Positions 34,602 to 42,848 of a stretch of DNA of 64,000 nt are shown here, piece after piece. Numbering within the stretch: position 1 is the stretch's first letter; the number at the start of each line of letters is the position of its first letter. Below the pieces are notes generated by a model, which was not told where the DNA came from, ran no database searches, and saw only the letters and a list, made by a program, of their open reading frames with translations. The position numbers were made by a program, and so were the translations under genes. The stretch is from Ferdinandcohnia humi_A (GTDB taxonomy: Bacteria > Bacillota > Bacilli > Bacillales > Bacillaceae_L): contig JBLKRX010000001.1 of NCBI GenBank assembly GCA_047608075.1, forward strand, positions 62,001 to 126,000. Reading direction: 5' to 3'.

Positions 34602-37584
34602 AGGCCCTTACCCCCAAAAAGCTTTTTATTCCTTGAGCTGATGGGTCCTGATGCTTCACTTCAATCATTTCCTTATCATATGTGGAACGTCTGCAAATAC
34701 TCTTATAATCACAAAACTTACAATCCTTTTCATCATCCGTCATTGTAAAATGACCATGCTCCACTATGGTAAGGAGCTTGTCCAAAATGTCTTTCCCATT
34801 TGCTCGAGTCGTCTCATCCTGTTCTCTTTCAAAACGCTTACCGATCCCTTTACGAGTCGGGAAAAAATATGTGCTCTTTTTAACTCGGCCTTCCTCAACT
34901 CCTAAATGGCTCTCAATTGCGAGAGTGTAAAGAAGATGCTGCAGCTGTCTGCCTCCCTTAAAAAAATGCTTTGTTTCATAGCCCCAGCTACTTCCCGTTT
35001 TGTAATCAATGATATGGAAGGAACCATCTGGTAAGCGGTCCACTCTATCAATAATCCCTCTCACATTTATCATTCCAGTTGGAAGTTCAATCGTAGCAGG
35101 CGAATCCTCACCAAAGGAATATTCAAAATACAACGGTTCTCCCAGTTGACTGTTTTCCTCTTCGATACGTAAAAATGTCTCACAGGATTCAATTATTTCT
35201 TCAGACTCCATGTCTGCAACCCTTTGGTTTGGAGGTGGAAGGATCATTTTAAGTTCTTCTAGTCGTTGATAGGTAATTCTCAGAATCTCGTTGATATGCT
35301 TCTGATAAGAAGGTTTTTCCCCTTTCGCCTGAATAGTTTTATAAAACACTTCAAAGATTTCGTGTAAAAGTGTACCTCTTGTTGCAGGGTCCAACCATTT
35401 ACTAGGGTCATAGGTAACCTCCTCAATTACCTTAATTCGTAAAATATTCTCTAAGAAATAGGCATACGGACATGCTGCAATCTTTTCAAGTTTACCAGCA
35501 GAAATGGTGATATCTGGATTCCTCCGTGGATCAAAAAGTGAGGTATCACTTTCGATTTTCCCTTCGTAGCTAGTAAAAGAACCCGTTTTCCTCATTTCCT
35601 CCGCACCTAATCCGCTTTCAATATTTGAATAATATGCTAGTAGTTTTTCATCTAATACCTGATGGAGGGGGGCCATAACCTTCTTTGACCACCAATCTGC
35701 TTGTTCAACTGTAATACTACCATCAATAAGTGGTACTTCTTTATGTAACGTATTAAAATCTGCTGTATGATTACCTGATTGGAGTCGGTAGCATTGTAAA
35801 AATAAATAGGAAGGTGTAATTGCCCTGTTTTCATTTATACTAAATTTACAATAGCTTACCGTTAGTTGTTTTGTAGCAGATGAAGCGAAAAATTGAAGCA
35901 TCAAGTAAAGATCTCGCTTTGTCTTTTCCTTTTTAAGAGGAAGCCGATTCCCCAATTTCTCTCTTTCTATATCAAGTAGAAGTGGATCTTCTTGAGCATT
36001 TCCAGGAAAACGTTGGTTATCTAGACCAATGACAAACAGATGCTCTCGGTTGATATAAAACCCATTCTTATAGGTTGTCATATGTAAGTTCCCTGGTCTT
36101 GGCCTTGACTGACCCACATGAATTGTTAGCAAATCCTCTTCAAGCTTCAAAAAACCTTCCGAAGACGTTACTCCTTCATTGGCATAAGGAAGTATAATCT
36201 CAATTTGCTCAAGAATAGCTTCTTTTGCAGCTTGATCATAGCCTGATGTTACCTTTCCATAGGTTGTAAGTAAGTAGCGAATAGCCAGTAATTGGCTTGC
36301 ATAATTCAAGGTACCATCCGGTTGTATAGTAGGCATGTACTTAAACACAGATGTAAACCATTTTAAAAGCCATGTATACTCATGATTCAGCTTTTCAAAA
36401 TATGTACTTCGTTCTTTATTTGCTTCAGATTTTGCCTTTTCTTCTGTTTCTTCAATCTGAGCTTGTAAAAGGGCTATATACCTCTCGGGATTCCAACCGA
36501 TATTTGCTTGACGAAGTAAACTTGCCCACCTCGCTTTTGAAGGTGCATCCTCTTCCAAGTTCATTACATTCTCTTGAAGAAGCTTTAAAAAGGCTTGTAT
36601 ACTATAGGATTCCTTCATCCACCTTATGGTTCCAGCAACTAATTTACCTGGTCGGGTAAAGGATACTGGAATCCCGTCACCAAATGTGACTGGTACATTC
36701 ATTTTTTCAGAAAGATGATACATAGTAGTTATGTATTCAGAACCTGCTGTATAGAAAATAACAGCCTCGTCAAAAGTAATCCCTTTTTGCTTGATTATTT
36801 GTAGTACCTTTTTCAACTCGGCTTCTTTTGTTTTTGCTGAGAAAAGGGAGAGTGTTGTTACCCTGCCTGAAGACCGATCAGTATCATAAAGGAAGCTTAA
36901 TGGAGTTTCCTCAGCAAATCGTACACTAGATAGTTCTGTACGATTAGGCAGTGTTATCCCATTCACCTTAGCCAGAGGTAATTTTATATATTCAGTTGGA
37001 AGAAGAGCTTTAAGAAATTTCTCCTGCAAATAAGATAGTGTCAAATAACTTTGAAGGATATATACTGAATTTGATTGACTACTTTTATTTAGTGCAAGCT
37101 CGTACAGATCTGCATCATCAATTACCTGATAATCCTGTAGTAACTGCTCATAAGAATAGAGAATCTCAATCATATCAGCTCCCTTTTCATCACTAACGAA
37201 GTGGGACTGTGGTAATGACCAGCTTTTATAACCAGCAAGCCTTAGTTGTTTTACGGTTTGATACATACTGTAACTTAATGCCGGAGTAATTTCGACATCA
37301 TTAAAGTATCTCAGAGAAGTAGTATTGCGAAGTGTATTTAGTAGAGAATACATGAAATGCGAGCCTTGTGCGTCCTGAATAACATCCCTTTGACGCTCAG
37401 CAACGGCTTCCATTGCTAGCTCCCGCACAGTTTTAATCTTTAGATTTACAGCATGTCCTCCTTTATCAGCCAAATGAAATAAAATTTGTTCACCAATCAT
37501 ATAGGAATCAACTATCAATATTTTTTCTTGTAAAAAATGGGTTTTACAAACATCCTGTAAATGGGAAATAAGGGCTATCACCAA
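34594..37584 (-). CDS. AddB-like PD-(D/E)XK nuclease subunit
   Basis: This 996-residue protein resembles AddB. Its C-terminal region has GTLLHEIFEVF (around 737), the nuclease core RGIIDRVDRL followed by FHIIDYKTG (around 830-850), and the cysteine pattern CKFCDYKSIC (CxxC-x5-C) with an earlier Cys in AACPYAYFL, as in the [4Fe-4S] cluster of AddB. The N-terminus lacks a Walker A motif, so this half is probably not an active motor, unlike AddB, which keeps an ATP-site sequence. The start is TTG at 37584. It is the first gene of a two-gene operon with the AddA-like helicase. Confidence 0.82.
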   Translation of the reverse strand: MVIALISHLQDVCKTHFLQEKILIVDSYMIGEQILFHLADKGGHAVNLKIKTVRELAMEAVAERQRDVIQDAQGSHFMYSLLNTLRNTTSLRYFNDVEITPALSYSMYQTVKQLRLAGYKSWSLPQSHFVSDEKGADMIEILYSYEQLLQDYQVIDDADLYELALNKSSQSNSVYILQSYLTLSYLQEKFLKALLPTEYIKLPLAKVNGITLPNRTELSSVRFAEETPLSFLYDTDRSSGRVTTLSLFSAKTKEAELKKVLQIIKQKGITFDEAVIFYTAGSEYITTMYHLSEKMNVPVTFGDGIPVSFTRPGKLVAGTIRWMKESYSIQAFLKLLQENVMNLEEDAPSKARWASLLRQANIGWNPERYIALLQAQIEETEEKAKSEANKERSTYFEKLNHEYTWLLKWFTSVFKYMPTIQPDGTLNYASQLLAIRYLLTTYGKVTSGYDQAAKEAILEQIEIILPYANEGVTSSEGFLKLEEDLLTIHVGQSRPRPGNLHMTTYKNGFYINREHLFVIGLDNQRFPGNAQEDPLLLDIEREKLGNRLPLKKEKTKRDLYLMLQFFASSATKQLTVSYCKFSINENRAITPSYLFLQCYRLQSGNHTADFNTLHKEVPLIDGSITVEQADWWSKKVMAPLHQVLDEKLLAYYSNIESGLGAEEMRKTGSFTSYEGKIESDTSLFDPRRNPDITISAGKLEKIAACPYAYFLENILRIKVIEEVTYDPSKWLDPATRGTLLHEIFEVFYKTIQAKGEKPSYQKHINEILRITYQRLEELKMILPPPNQRVADMESEEIIESCETFLRIEEENSQLGEPLYFEYSFGEDSPATIELPTGMINVRGIIDRVDRLPDGSFHIIDYKTGSSWGYETKHFFKGGRQLQHLLYTLAIESHLGVEEGRVKKSTYFFPTRKGIGKRFEREQDETTRANGKDILDKLLTIVEHGHFTMTDDEKDCKFCDYKSICRRSTYDKEMIEVKHQDPSAQGIKSFLGVRAYD

Positions 37585-37761
37585 AATTCACATCCTCTTC
37601 ATTTGTTCAAGCTGTGAGCTTTTCGGATTGTATTTCTATTCTATCACATCTGGGTTACATTTTTTGTATACCTTTATATCAAACGAGAAACTCTTATAAT
37701 CTACTATTTTGGGCGTTGAAGCCTGATTCTAAACATTTTTGGATATTTTATGTGAAAACAA

Positions 37762-37794
37762 AAAGGATATCCAACACATTTGAGACATCCCTTT
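37762..37794 (-). terminator. Possible terminator after the DUF1648 gene
   Basis: AAAGGGAT and ATCCTTT (one bulged base) can pair on the minus strand, followed by TTTGTTTTC. The loop is long (about 18 nt), so support is moderate. Confidence 0.45.
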
Positions 37795-37801
37795 AAAAAT
37801 A

Positions 37802-38317
37802 TTAAGATTTGTTTTTTTTACCAAGTCTAATAAGCCTATTTAGATAAAACCCAATCGTACCGAAAATGGATAGTAACAATCCAGGAAGATACCACATTCC
37901 TAATCCGGCCTTCCCAAACGCCACTTGGACTGTTTCCCATACTCCAATAGTAAAAAAGAACATGATAAATAAATTGAGGGTCGATAGCATTTTACGGGAT
38001 GTTACATATAAAGGTTCCGCATTTTCTTTTGTAACTTCTACTGGATAATTAAAAATATGAGGAAACTTATTTAATATCATTGTTGTTTTTAAAAGAAAGG
38101 TAGCGACGATGGGTAATACTAATACACTTCCTTTCCCACCCCATCGATCTGGTTCACCAGCGGCATTAAAATGGGCGGGTACCCGATCAGGAAGCTCATT
38201 CCAGGAAAAAATGATAAACACATACATTCCAACTAATAGCAAAATTGATAGTACATCCATTATTTTTTCAGACATTGTTTTAGGTATTTTTAAAATGGGA
38301 CGAGAGCTTTCAATCAA
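37802..38317 (-). CDS. DUF1648 membrane protein
   Basis: This protein of about 171 residues has four hydrophobic segments and the DUF1648 signature LPDRVPAHFNAAGEPDRWGGK between the first and second. DUF1648 proteins include SdpI-type immunity proteins and uncharacterised transport-associated membrane proteins; no specific partner is evident here. The TTG at 38317 is preferred, because the GTG at 38329 lies inside the AAGGTGG box. It stands alone. Confidence 0.75.
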   Translation of the reverse strand: MIESSRPILKIPKTMSEKIMDVLSILLLVGMYVFIIFSWNELPDRVPAHFNAAGEPDRWGGKGSVLVLPIVATFLLKTTMILNKFPHIFNYPVEVTKENAEPLYVTSRKMLSTLNLFIMFFFTIGVWETVQVAFGKAGLGMWYLPGLLLSIFGTIGFYLNRLIRLGKKNKS

Positions 38318-38430
38318 AAGAAACACCACCTTTTCATATATAATGTATACGAATCGATGGTGGTGTAAGTTTCAGAAATTTAGTATTCACTTTAGAATTT
38401 TATTTTCTTTTACTTATATACACAATGCTA

Positions 38431-38925
38431 CTAAGTGAAAAATTCAATAAGTCTTTCCCAATTTGTTTGTTCAAAATCCTTTATTGCTGTTAAGTATGGT
38501 AGTTCTAGATGCTCAGTCTGATTTCCCCACCTTATCACCAGTGGAATAGAACCTGTAATGGTGCCATCCTCTAACACAATCGTTTTGATATAAGTCAGCA
38601 ATTTCGAACGATCAATAATGGCTTCCCCTAAACCTTCGTTTGACAACCGAACCATACCTTCAATATTTGTATTAGGAATTTGATACGAAACTTCTTCGGG
38701 CATGGAGGAAGAATCTTCATTATATGTAATTCGTAAAACATCTGGTGGTGTTTCCTCTGTTTCACTATAATCCACATATTGTAATTCTGCCGTCCACATC
38801 TGCTTTATTTCTGCAGCTTCTACTGGTTTAAAAACAACAATTCCATACCAATTAAGATCTTCCTTAGTACAGCCCGCTAGTAATATCATGATGAGAAAGA
38901 AAAGAATTCCTTTTGTCAATTTCAT
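38431..38925 (-). CDS. Lipoprotein of unknown function
   Basis: This 164-residue protein begins with a lipoprotein signal peptide ending in the lipobox LLAGC (Cys19). The rest is beta-rich, acidic and has no recognised domain. It follows the YtrB-type ABC operon by 76 nt on the same strand, so it may be co-transcribed and could be an extracytoplasmic accessory of that transporter; this is inference from position. Confidence 0.7.
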   Translation of the reverse strand: MKLTKGILFFLIMILLAGCTKEDLNWYGIVVFKPVEAAEIKQMWTAELQYVDYSETEETPPDVLRITYNEDSSSMPEEVSYQIPNTNIEGMVRLSNEGLGEAIIDRSKLLTYIKTIVLEDGTITGSIPLVIRWGNQTEHLELPYLTAIKDFEQTNWERLIEFFT

Positions 38926-39001
38926 CTCCTCATCTCCCTTTGTACACTGATACCCTAACTCATAGGGTACCAGTTACTAATCATTACAAGTTCTCCTACT
39001 T

Positions 39002-40078
39002 CTACTTTTTCCCGAACTGAAGCCTCATCCCAGCAACTTTTGAAAGGATAAAATATGCAACCGCACTAAATCCAATTCCACCTAGATGAAATTCAAGTAA
39101 CCCTGGTACTTCATCGAAACGATTCGTACTATTGCCAATCATTCCGCCACCTAATAAGTAAAAACAAACAATAACTCCAACTTTTAGATATGGTAGCAAT
39201 GCTTCATAAGCAAGGATTTTACCGTTGTTTTCACTTTTCAATCTGTTAGATAACAAGTGAATCAAATATAACGAGATAGCCGTGATTGTAATTGGAACTA
39301 TGAGTAACAGCAAAATGTCCAAAGCACTTGTCTGCCTCCAAACAAAAATCTCATTAATAATACCCTCTATATCTAGAAGCAAGATTGGAAACGTTAGATT
39401 CTCAAAAAATTTAGCAACAGATTGTAGTCCAAACATCCCTTGATAAATTGGTGTTCCAGTTAATGAATGCGCATGATAGGAAATGGCATCAAATAGTAAG
39501 TTGTAAAAACCATATGGAAAGACAAGAAAAACAATGCTAAATACAAACTGTGAAAATAAACTAGCTCCAATAAATCCAACAAACAAGCTAAACGTATAGA
39601 CTCCTACTAAAACAAACACCGTTACTACATAGTAAAAACCAAGTCCTGAAATCGGGAAATACTCCTCAATAGGAGAATTAATAAGAATGATTATGGAAAA
39701 TACAACACTCACACTTAAAGCTGCAAGTATATGGACAATACCAATTGCCCATTTGGAAAGAAAGATCTCGGTGCGTTTATATGGTAAGGACAATGTAAAA
39801 TCCATGCTTTGGTTGGTTCTCTCCAAACCAATTAGTATTGAAGCTAATAGAATTACCAGAAGAACCTGGAAAATACCTACCTCCGTAATATTGGCAAAAT
39901 AGTATTCATATTTTCCATCAACTTCCCATTCATCCCAATGGGCGATCGTATATTCTTGATTTTTCAAGTGACTAAAAAATTTATAAGTGAAATAGAGACA
40001 TGCTACCCAAAGTCCCCAAATTACAAATTTTGCTTGTTTGTAATTTCGAATCCACAAAGCCTTATTAAACAATGTCAT
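39002..40078 (-). CDS. ABC transporter permease (YtrC/YtrD-like)
   Basis: This 358-residue membrane protein has about eight hydrophobic segments and ABC-2-type architecture, with a large region after the first span (residues about 35-60) rich in acidic and aromatic residues. It overlaps the ATPase gene, so the two proteins are probably made together. Three start codons fit (GTG 40081, ATG 40078, TTG 40072); the TTG is best spaced from GGGGG but the ATG is given here. In B. subtilis the ytr operon responds to antibiotics that interfere with lipid II. Confidence 0.8.
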   Translation of the reverse strand: MTLFNKALWIRNYKQAKFVIWGLWVACLYFTYKFFSHLKNQEYTIAHWDEWEVDGKYEYYFANITEVGIFQVLLVILLASILIGLERTNQSMDFTLSLPYKRTEIFLSKWAIGIVHILAALSVSVVFSIIILINSPIEEYFPISGLGFYYVVTVFVLVGVYTFSLFVGFIGASLFSQFVFSIVFLVFPYGFYNLLFDAISYHAHSLTGTPIYQGMFGLQSVAKFFENLTFPILLLDIEGIINEIFVWRQTSALDILLLLIVPITITAISLYLIHLLSNRLKSENNGKILAYEALLPYLKVGVIVCFYLLGGGMIGNSTNRFDEVPGLLEFHLGGIGFSAVAYFILSKVAGMRLQFGKK

Positions 40079-40946
40079 CACCCCCTAATGCTGACACAAA
40101 CATGTCTTCTAGCGACATTGGTAGTTCCTCAATAAGTAATGGCTGATACGCTGTCAACTGTTCTACAATTCCTTCTGTATTTCCTTTTATTAAAATGGTA
40201 TGAACCCGACCAATTTGACTAAGAACTTCAATATTGGAATGGGATATAAATTCTTGTGGTAACCCACCTTCTTTAAAAACAACCTGCATTTTTTTATAGT
40301 GGAGTCTAGCTTCATCCATGGAAACAACTGACTCAACCTTGCCTTCCTTTAGCATGATAATGGTATCCGCTATCTTTTCTAATTCATCTAAATGATGGCT
40401 AGAGATTAATAGTGATAGCTGTGATTCTGAAACTTCCTCTAGTAAGAATTGAAGAATCTGTCTCTTTACAATTGCATCAAGGCCATTTGTAGGTTCATCT
40501 AAAATAATCAATCTTGCTCTTGTCGAAATAGCTAAAATGATAAATAACAACGCCTTCATACCACGTGAAAATGTTCTCACCTTACGATTTGGAAGCGTAA
40601 AGCGATCTAATAGCTGATAAAAATATTCCGTATCAAAATCAGAATAAATGGACTCGTATAATGCAACTAGCTCCTTTACACTGTATCCATTAAAGGTTGA
40701 AGATGAATCTGGAACATATACCATTGCCATTTTTACTTCCGGATATAAAGCAATGTTTTTCCCTTCAAATAAAACCTCACCTTCGTCTAGGTCTAAAATG
40801 CCAACTAGACTTCTAAGTAATGTGGTTTTTCCGACTCCGTTTCTCCCAATTAATCCGACAATGGAACCTTCTCCAATGGAAAACGAGATGTTTTGTAAGA
40901 CTGGTTCATTTTCTATTCTCTTCGTAAGATTTTGTACGTTAAGCAT
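40065..40946 (-). CDS. ytrB: ABC transporter ATP-binding protein (YtrB-like)
   Basis: This 293-residue ATPase has Walker A GRNGVGKTT (around 34), the signature-like FSRGMKALLF (around 130; SRGMK in place of SGGQ, as is common in this subfamily), Walker B LIILDEPTNGLD (around 147) and the switch His in ISSHHLDELE (around 184). Together with the GntR repressor and the permease it makes a YtrABC-like system. Its ATG overlaps the repressor gene end by 8 nt. Confidence 0.88.
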   Translation of the reverse strand: MLNVQNLTKRIENEPVLQNISFSIGEGSIVGLIGRNGVGKTTLLRSLVGILDLDEGEVLFEGKNIALYPEVKMAMVYVPDSSSTFNGYSVKELVALYESIYSDFDTEYFYQLLDRFTLPNRKVRTFSRGMKALLFIILAISTRARLIILDEPTNGLDAIVKRQILQFLLEEVSESQLSLLISSHHLDELEKIADTIIMLKEGKVESVVSMDEARLHYKKMQVVFKEGGLPQEFISHSNIEVLSQIGRVHTILIKGNTEGIVEQLTAYQPLLIEELPMSLEDMFVSALGGDDIV

Positions 40947-41334
40947 TGCCGTCTTTCCCCCCTAGCTCATCTATATAAGACTCAATCCATTCCCATAATG
41001 TTTCTTTTGTAATTCCAAGATAGGATGCCTCAATAATTAGTCGTTTTAATGTTTGTTTCATTTCCTCTATCTTCTCTTCATCCACTTTCATAGGTAGCTG
41101 TTCAGATACAAACGTACCTTTTCCACGTCTTGTTTCAATAATTCCCTGCCTTTCAAGCTCTTGGTAAGCCTTACTTACCGTATTCGGGTTCACTAGTAAT
41201 GTAGAGGAAAGCTCTCGAACACTTAATAACTTGTCATTTGGTTGTAAAACTCCCTTTAAAATCAATTCCTTAACTTGATTAACAATTTGTTCCCAAATTG
41301 GTGTATTACTACGTTCATCCAAATGAAAATACAA
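40939..41334 (-). CDS. ytrA: GntR family repressor (YtrA-like)
   Basis: This 131-residue protein is a short GntR regulator with an N-terminal winged helix (NTPIWEQIVNQVKELILKG, VRELSSTLLVNPNTVSKAYQ) and a short helical C-terminus, the YtrA subfamily. A perfect inverted repeat containing AGTGTA-13 bp-TACACT, the B. subtilis YtrA operator, lies at 41377-41415 just upstream, so it most likely represses its own operon. The start is TTG at 41334 with AAAGGGGGG 6 nt upstream. Confidence 0.9.
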   Translation of the reverse strand: MYFHLDERSNTPIWEQIVNQVKELILKGVLQPNDKLLSVRELSSTLLVNPNTVSKAYQELERQGIIETRRGKGTFVSEQLPMKVDEEKIEEMKQTLKRLIIEASYLGITKETLWEWIESYIDELGGKDGNA

Positions 41335-41376
41335 GTAAAACCCCCCTTTCAGTTTGATGATAATATATGCATCTAT

Positions 41377-41415
41377 TGTATTAAGTGTATTATGTCATAT
41401 AGTACACTTAATACA
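41377..41415. promoter_or_regulatory. YtrA-type operator
   Basis: Two perfect 13-bp arms, TGTATTAAGTGTA and TACACTTAATACA, flank a 13-bp spacer. The inner AGTGTA-13-TACACT equals the YtrA motif known from B. subtilis. It is 43-81 nt upstream of the repressor gene start. Confidence 0.85.
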
Positions 41416-41563
41416 TTAAAATATCTTATAATTAATGTCAATATGTTACAATCCCATTTTCCAAAAATAATTTGTAAGAAAATTCACTCCCTCCTTTTTT
41501 CGTGATACACTATTGAAGAAATATACATAATTTTCGTGTTATCACGAACCAAGGAGGATACTA

Positions 41564-42796
41564 ATGTCTAATTTCGAACATTTACTTGAGAAATATGCTG
41601 ATTTAGCAGTTCGTGTAGGTGTAAATATACAAAAAGGGCAAAATCTTACCATTAACGCACCTATTTCTACCGCTGAATTTGTACGGAAGGTTGTCAAAAA
41701 AGCGTATGAAGCTGGAGCTAAAAATGTATATGTAGACTGGAATGACGACGAGATTACTCGTACACGCTTTGACTTGGCACCTGATGAGGCTTTTCTTGAC
41801 TATCCAATGTGGAAAGCAAAAGGAATGGAAGAGCTTGCCGAAAACGGTGCTGCCTTTTTATCCATCGTATCCTCTAACCCAGATCTATTAAAAGGCGTGG
41901 ACCCAGAACGTATCGCTAATGCGAACAAGACAGCAGGTCAGGCAATGACAACGTTTCGAAACTATACACAGGCTGACAAAGTAAGTTGGTCAGTTATTGC
42001 GGTACCTTCCGAAAGCTGGGCGGAAAAGGTTTTCCCTACGCTTTCTTCCGAGGAGCAGGTTGAAAAGCTTTGGGAAGCTATCTTCCAAGCTACTCGTGTA
42101 AATAGCCCAGACCCTGTTGAAGCTTGGAGAGAACATAACTCTACATTACATACAAAAGTCGAGTACCTAAACAGTAAAAAATATAAGAAATTACACTACA
42201 AAGCACCTGGTACAGACTTAGTTGTTGAACTACCTAATGAACATGTATGGATTGGTGGCGGAAGTGTAAGTGAAAGAAATGTAGAATTTGTAGCTAATAT
42301 GCCGACTGAGGAAGTATTTACAGTTCCAGCAAAAGAAGGCGTAAATGGATATGTAACTAGCACTAAACCACTAAATTATGGTGGTAGCTTAATCGAAAAC
42401 TTCACTCTTACATTTGAAAAAGGACGCATTGTTGATGTGAAGGCTGAAACAGGAGAAGATACATTAAAGCGTCTAGTTGAGACAGACGAAGGTAGTCATT
42501 ATCTAGGTGAAGTTGCTCTTGTACCACACGGTTCACCAATTTCCCAGTCAAATATCATTTTCTTTAACACGCTATTTGATGAAAATGCATCAAATCATTT
42601 CGCAATCGGTAATGCCTATGCTTTCTGTATTGAAGGCGGAAAAACAATGTCAAGAGAGGAACTTCTAGAAAAAGGAGCAAACTCAAGTATCACACATGTT
42701 GATTTCATGGTCGGCTCTTCTGATATGGATATTGACGGTATAACAGCTGATGGTAAAGTTGAACCTGTATTCCGAAGCGGAAATTGGGCATTTTAA
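41564..42796 (+). CDS. ampS: M29 family aminopeptidase (AmpS/AmpT-like)
   Basis: This 410-residue metallopeptidase of the M29 family has the N-terminal FEHLLEKYADLAVRVGVNIQ and the C-terminal metal-binding cluster, with LGEVALVPHGSPIS (Glu around 316), FDENASNHFAIGNAY (His around 345) and THVDFMVGS (His, Asp around 382). These enzymes remove N-terminal residues from peptides in the cytosol. AAGGAGG precedes the ATG; a strong terminator follows. It is separate from the divergent ytr operon. Confidence 0.93.
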   Translation: MSNFEHLLEKYADLAVRVGVNIQKGQNLTINAPISTAEFVRKVVKKAYEAGAKNVYVDWNDDEITRTRFDLAPDEAFLDYPMWKAKGMEELAENGAAFLSIVSSNPDLLKGVDPERIANANKTAGQAMTTFRNYTQADKVSWSVIAVPSESWAEKVFPTLSSEEQVEKLWEAIFQATRVNSPDPVEAWREHNSTLHTKVEYLNSKKYKKLHYKAPGTDLVVELPNEHVWIGGGSVSERNVEFVANMPTEEVFTVPAKEGVNGYVTSTKPLNYGGSLIENFTLTFEKGRIVDVKAETGEDTLKRLVETDEGSHYLGEVALVPHGSPISQSNIIFFNTLFDENASNHFAIGNAYAFCIEGGKTMSREELLEKGANSSITHVDFMVGSSDMDIDGITADGKVEPVFRSGNWAF

Positions 42797-42803
42797 TATG
42801 AGT

Positions 42804-42833
42804 AAACCCCAGACAGTTGAATGTCTGGGGTTT
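42804..42833 (+). terminator. Intrinsic terminator after ampS
   Basis: A 12-bp perfect stem AAACCCCAGACA / TGTCTGGGGTTT with a 6-nt loop is followed by ATATTTTTT. Confidence 0.92.
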
Positions 42834-42848
42834 ATATTTTTTGTGGCC

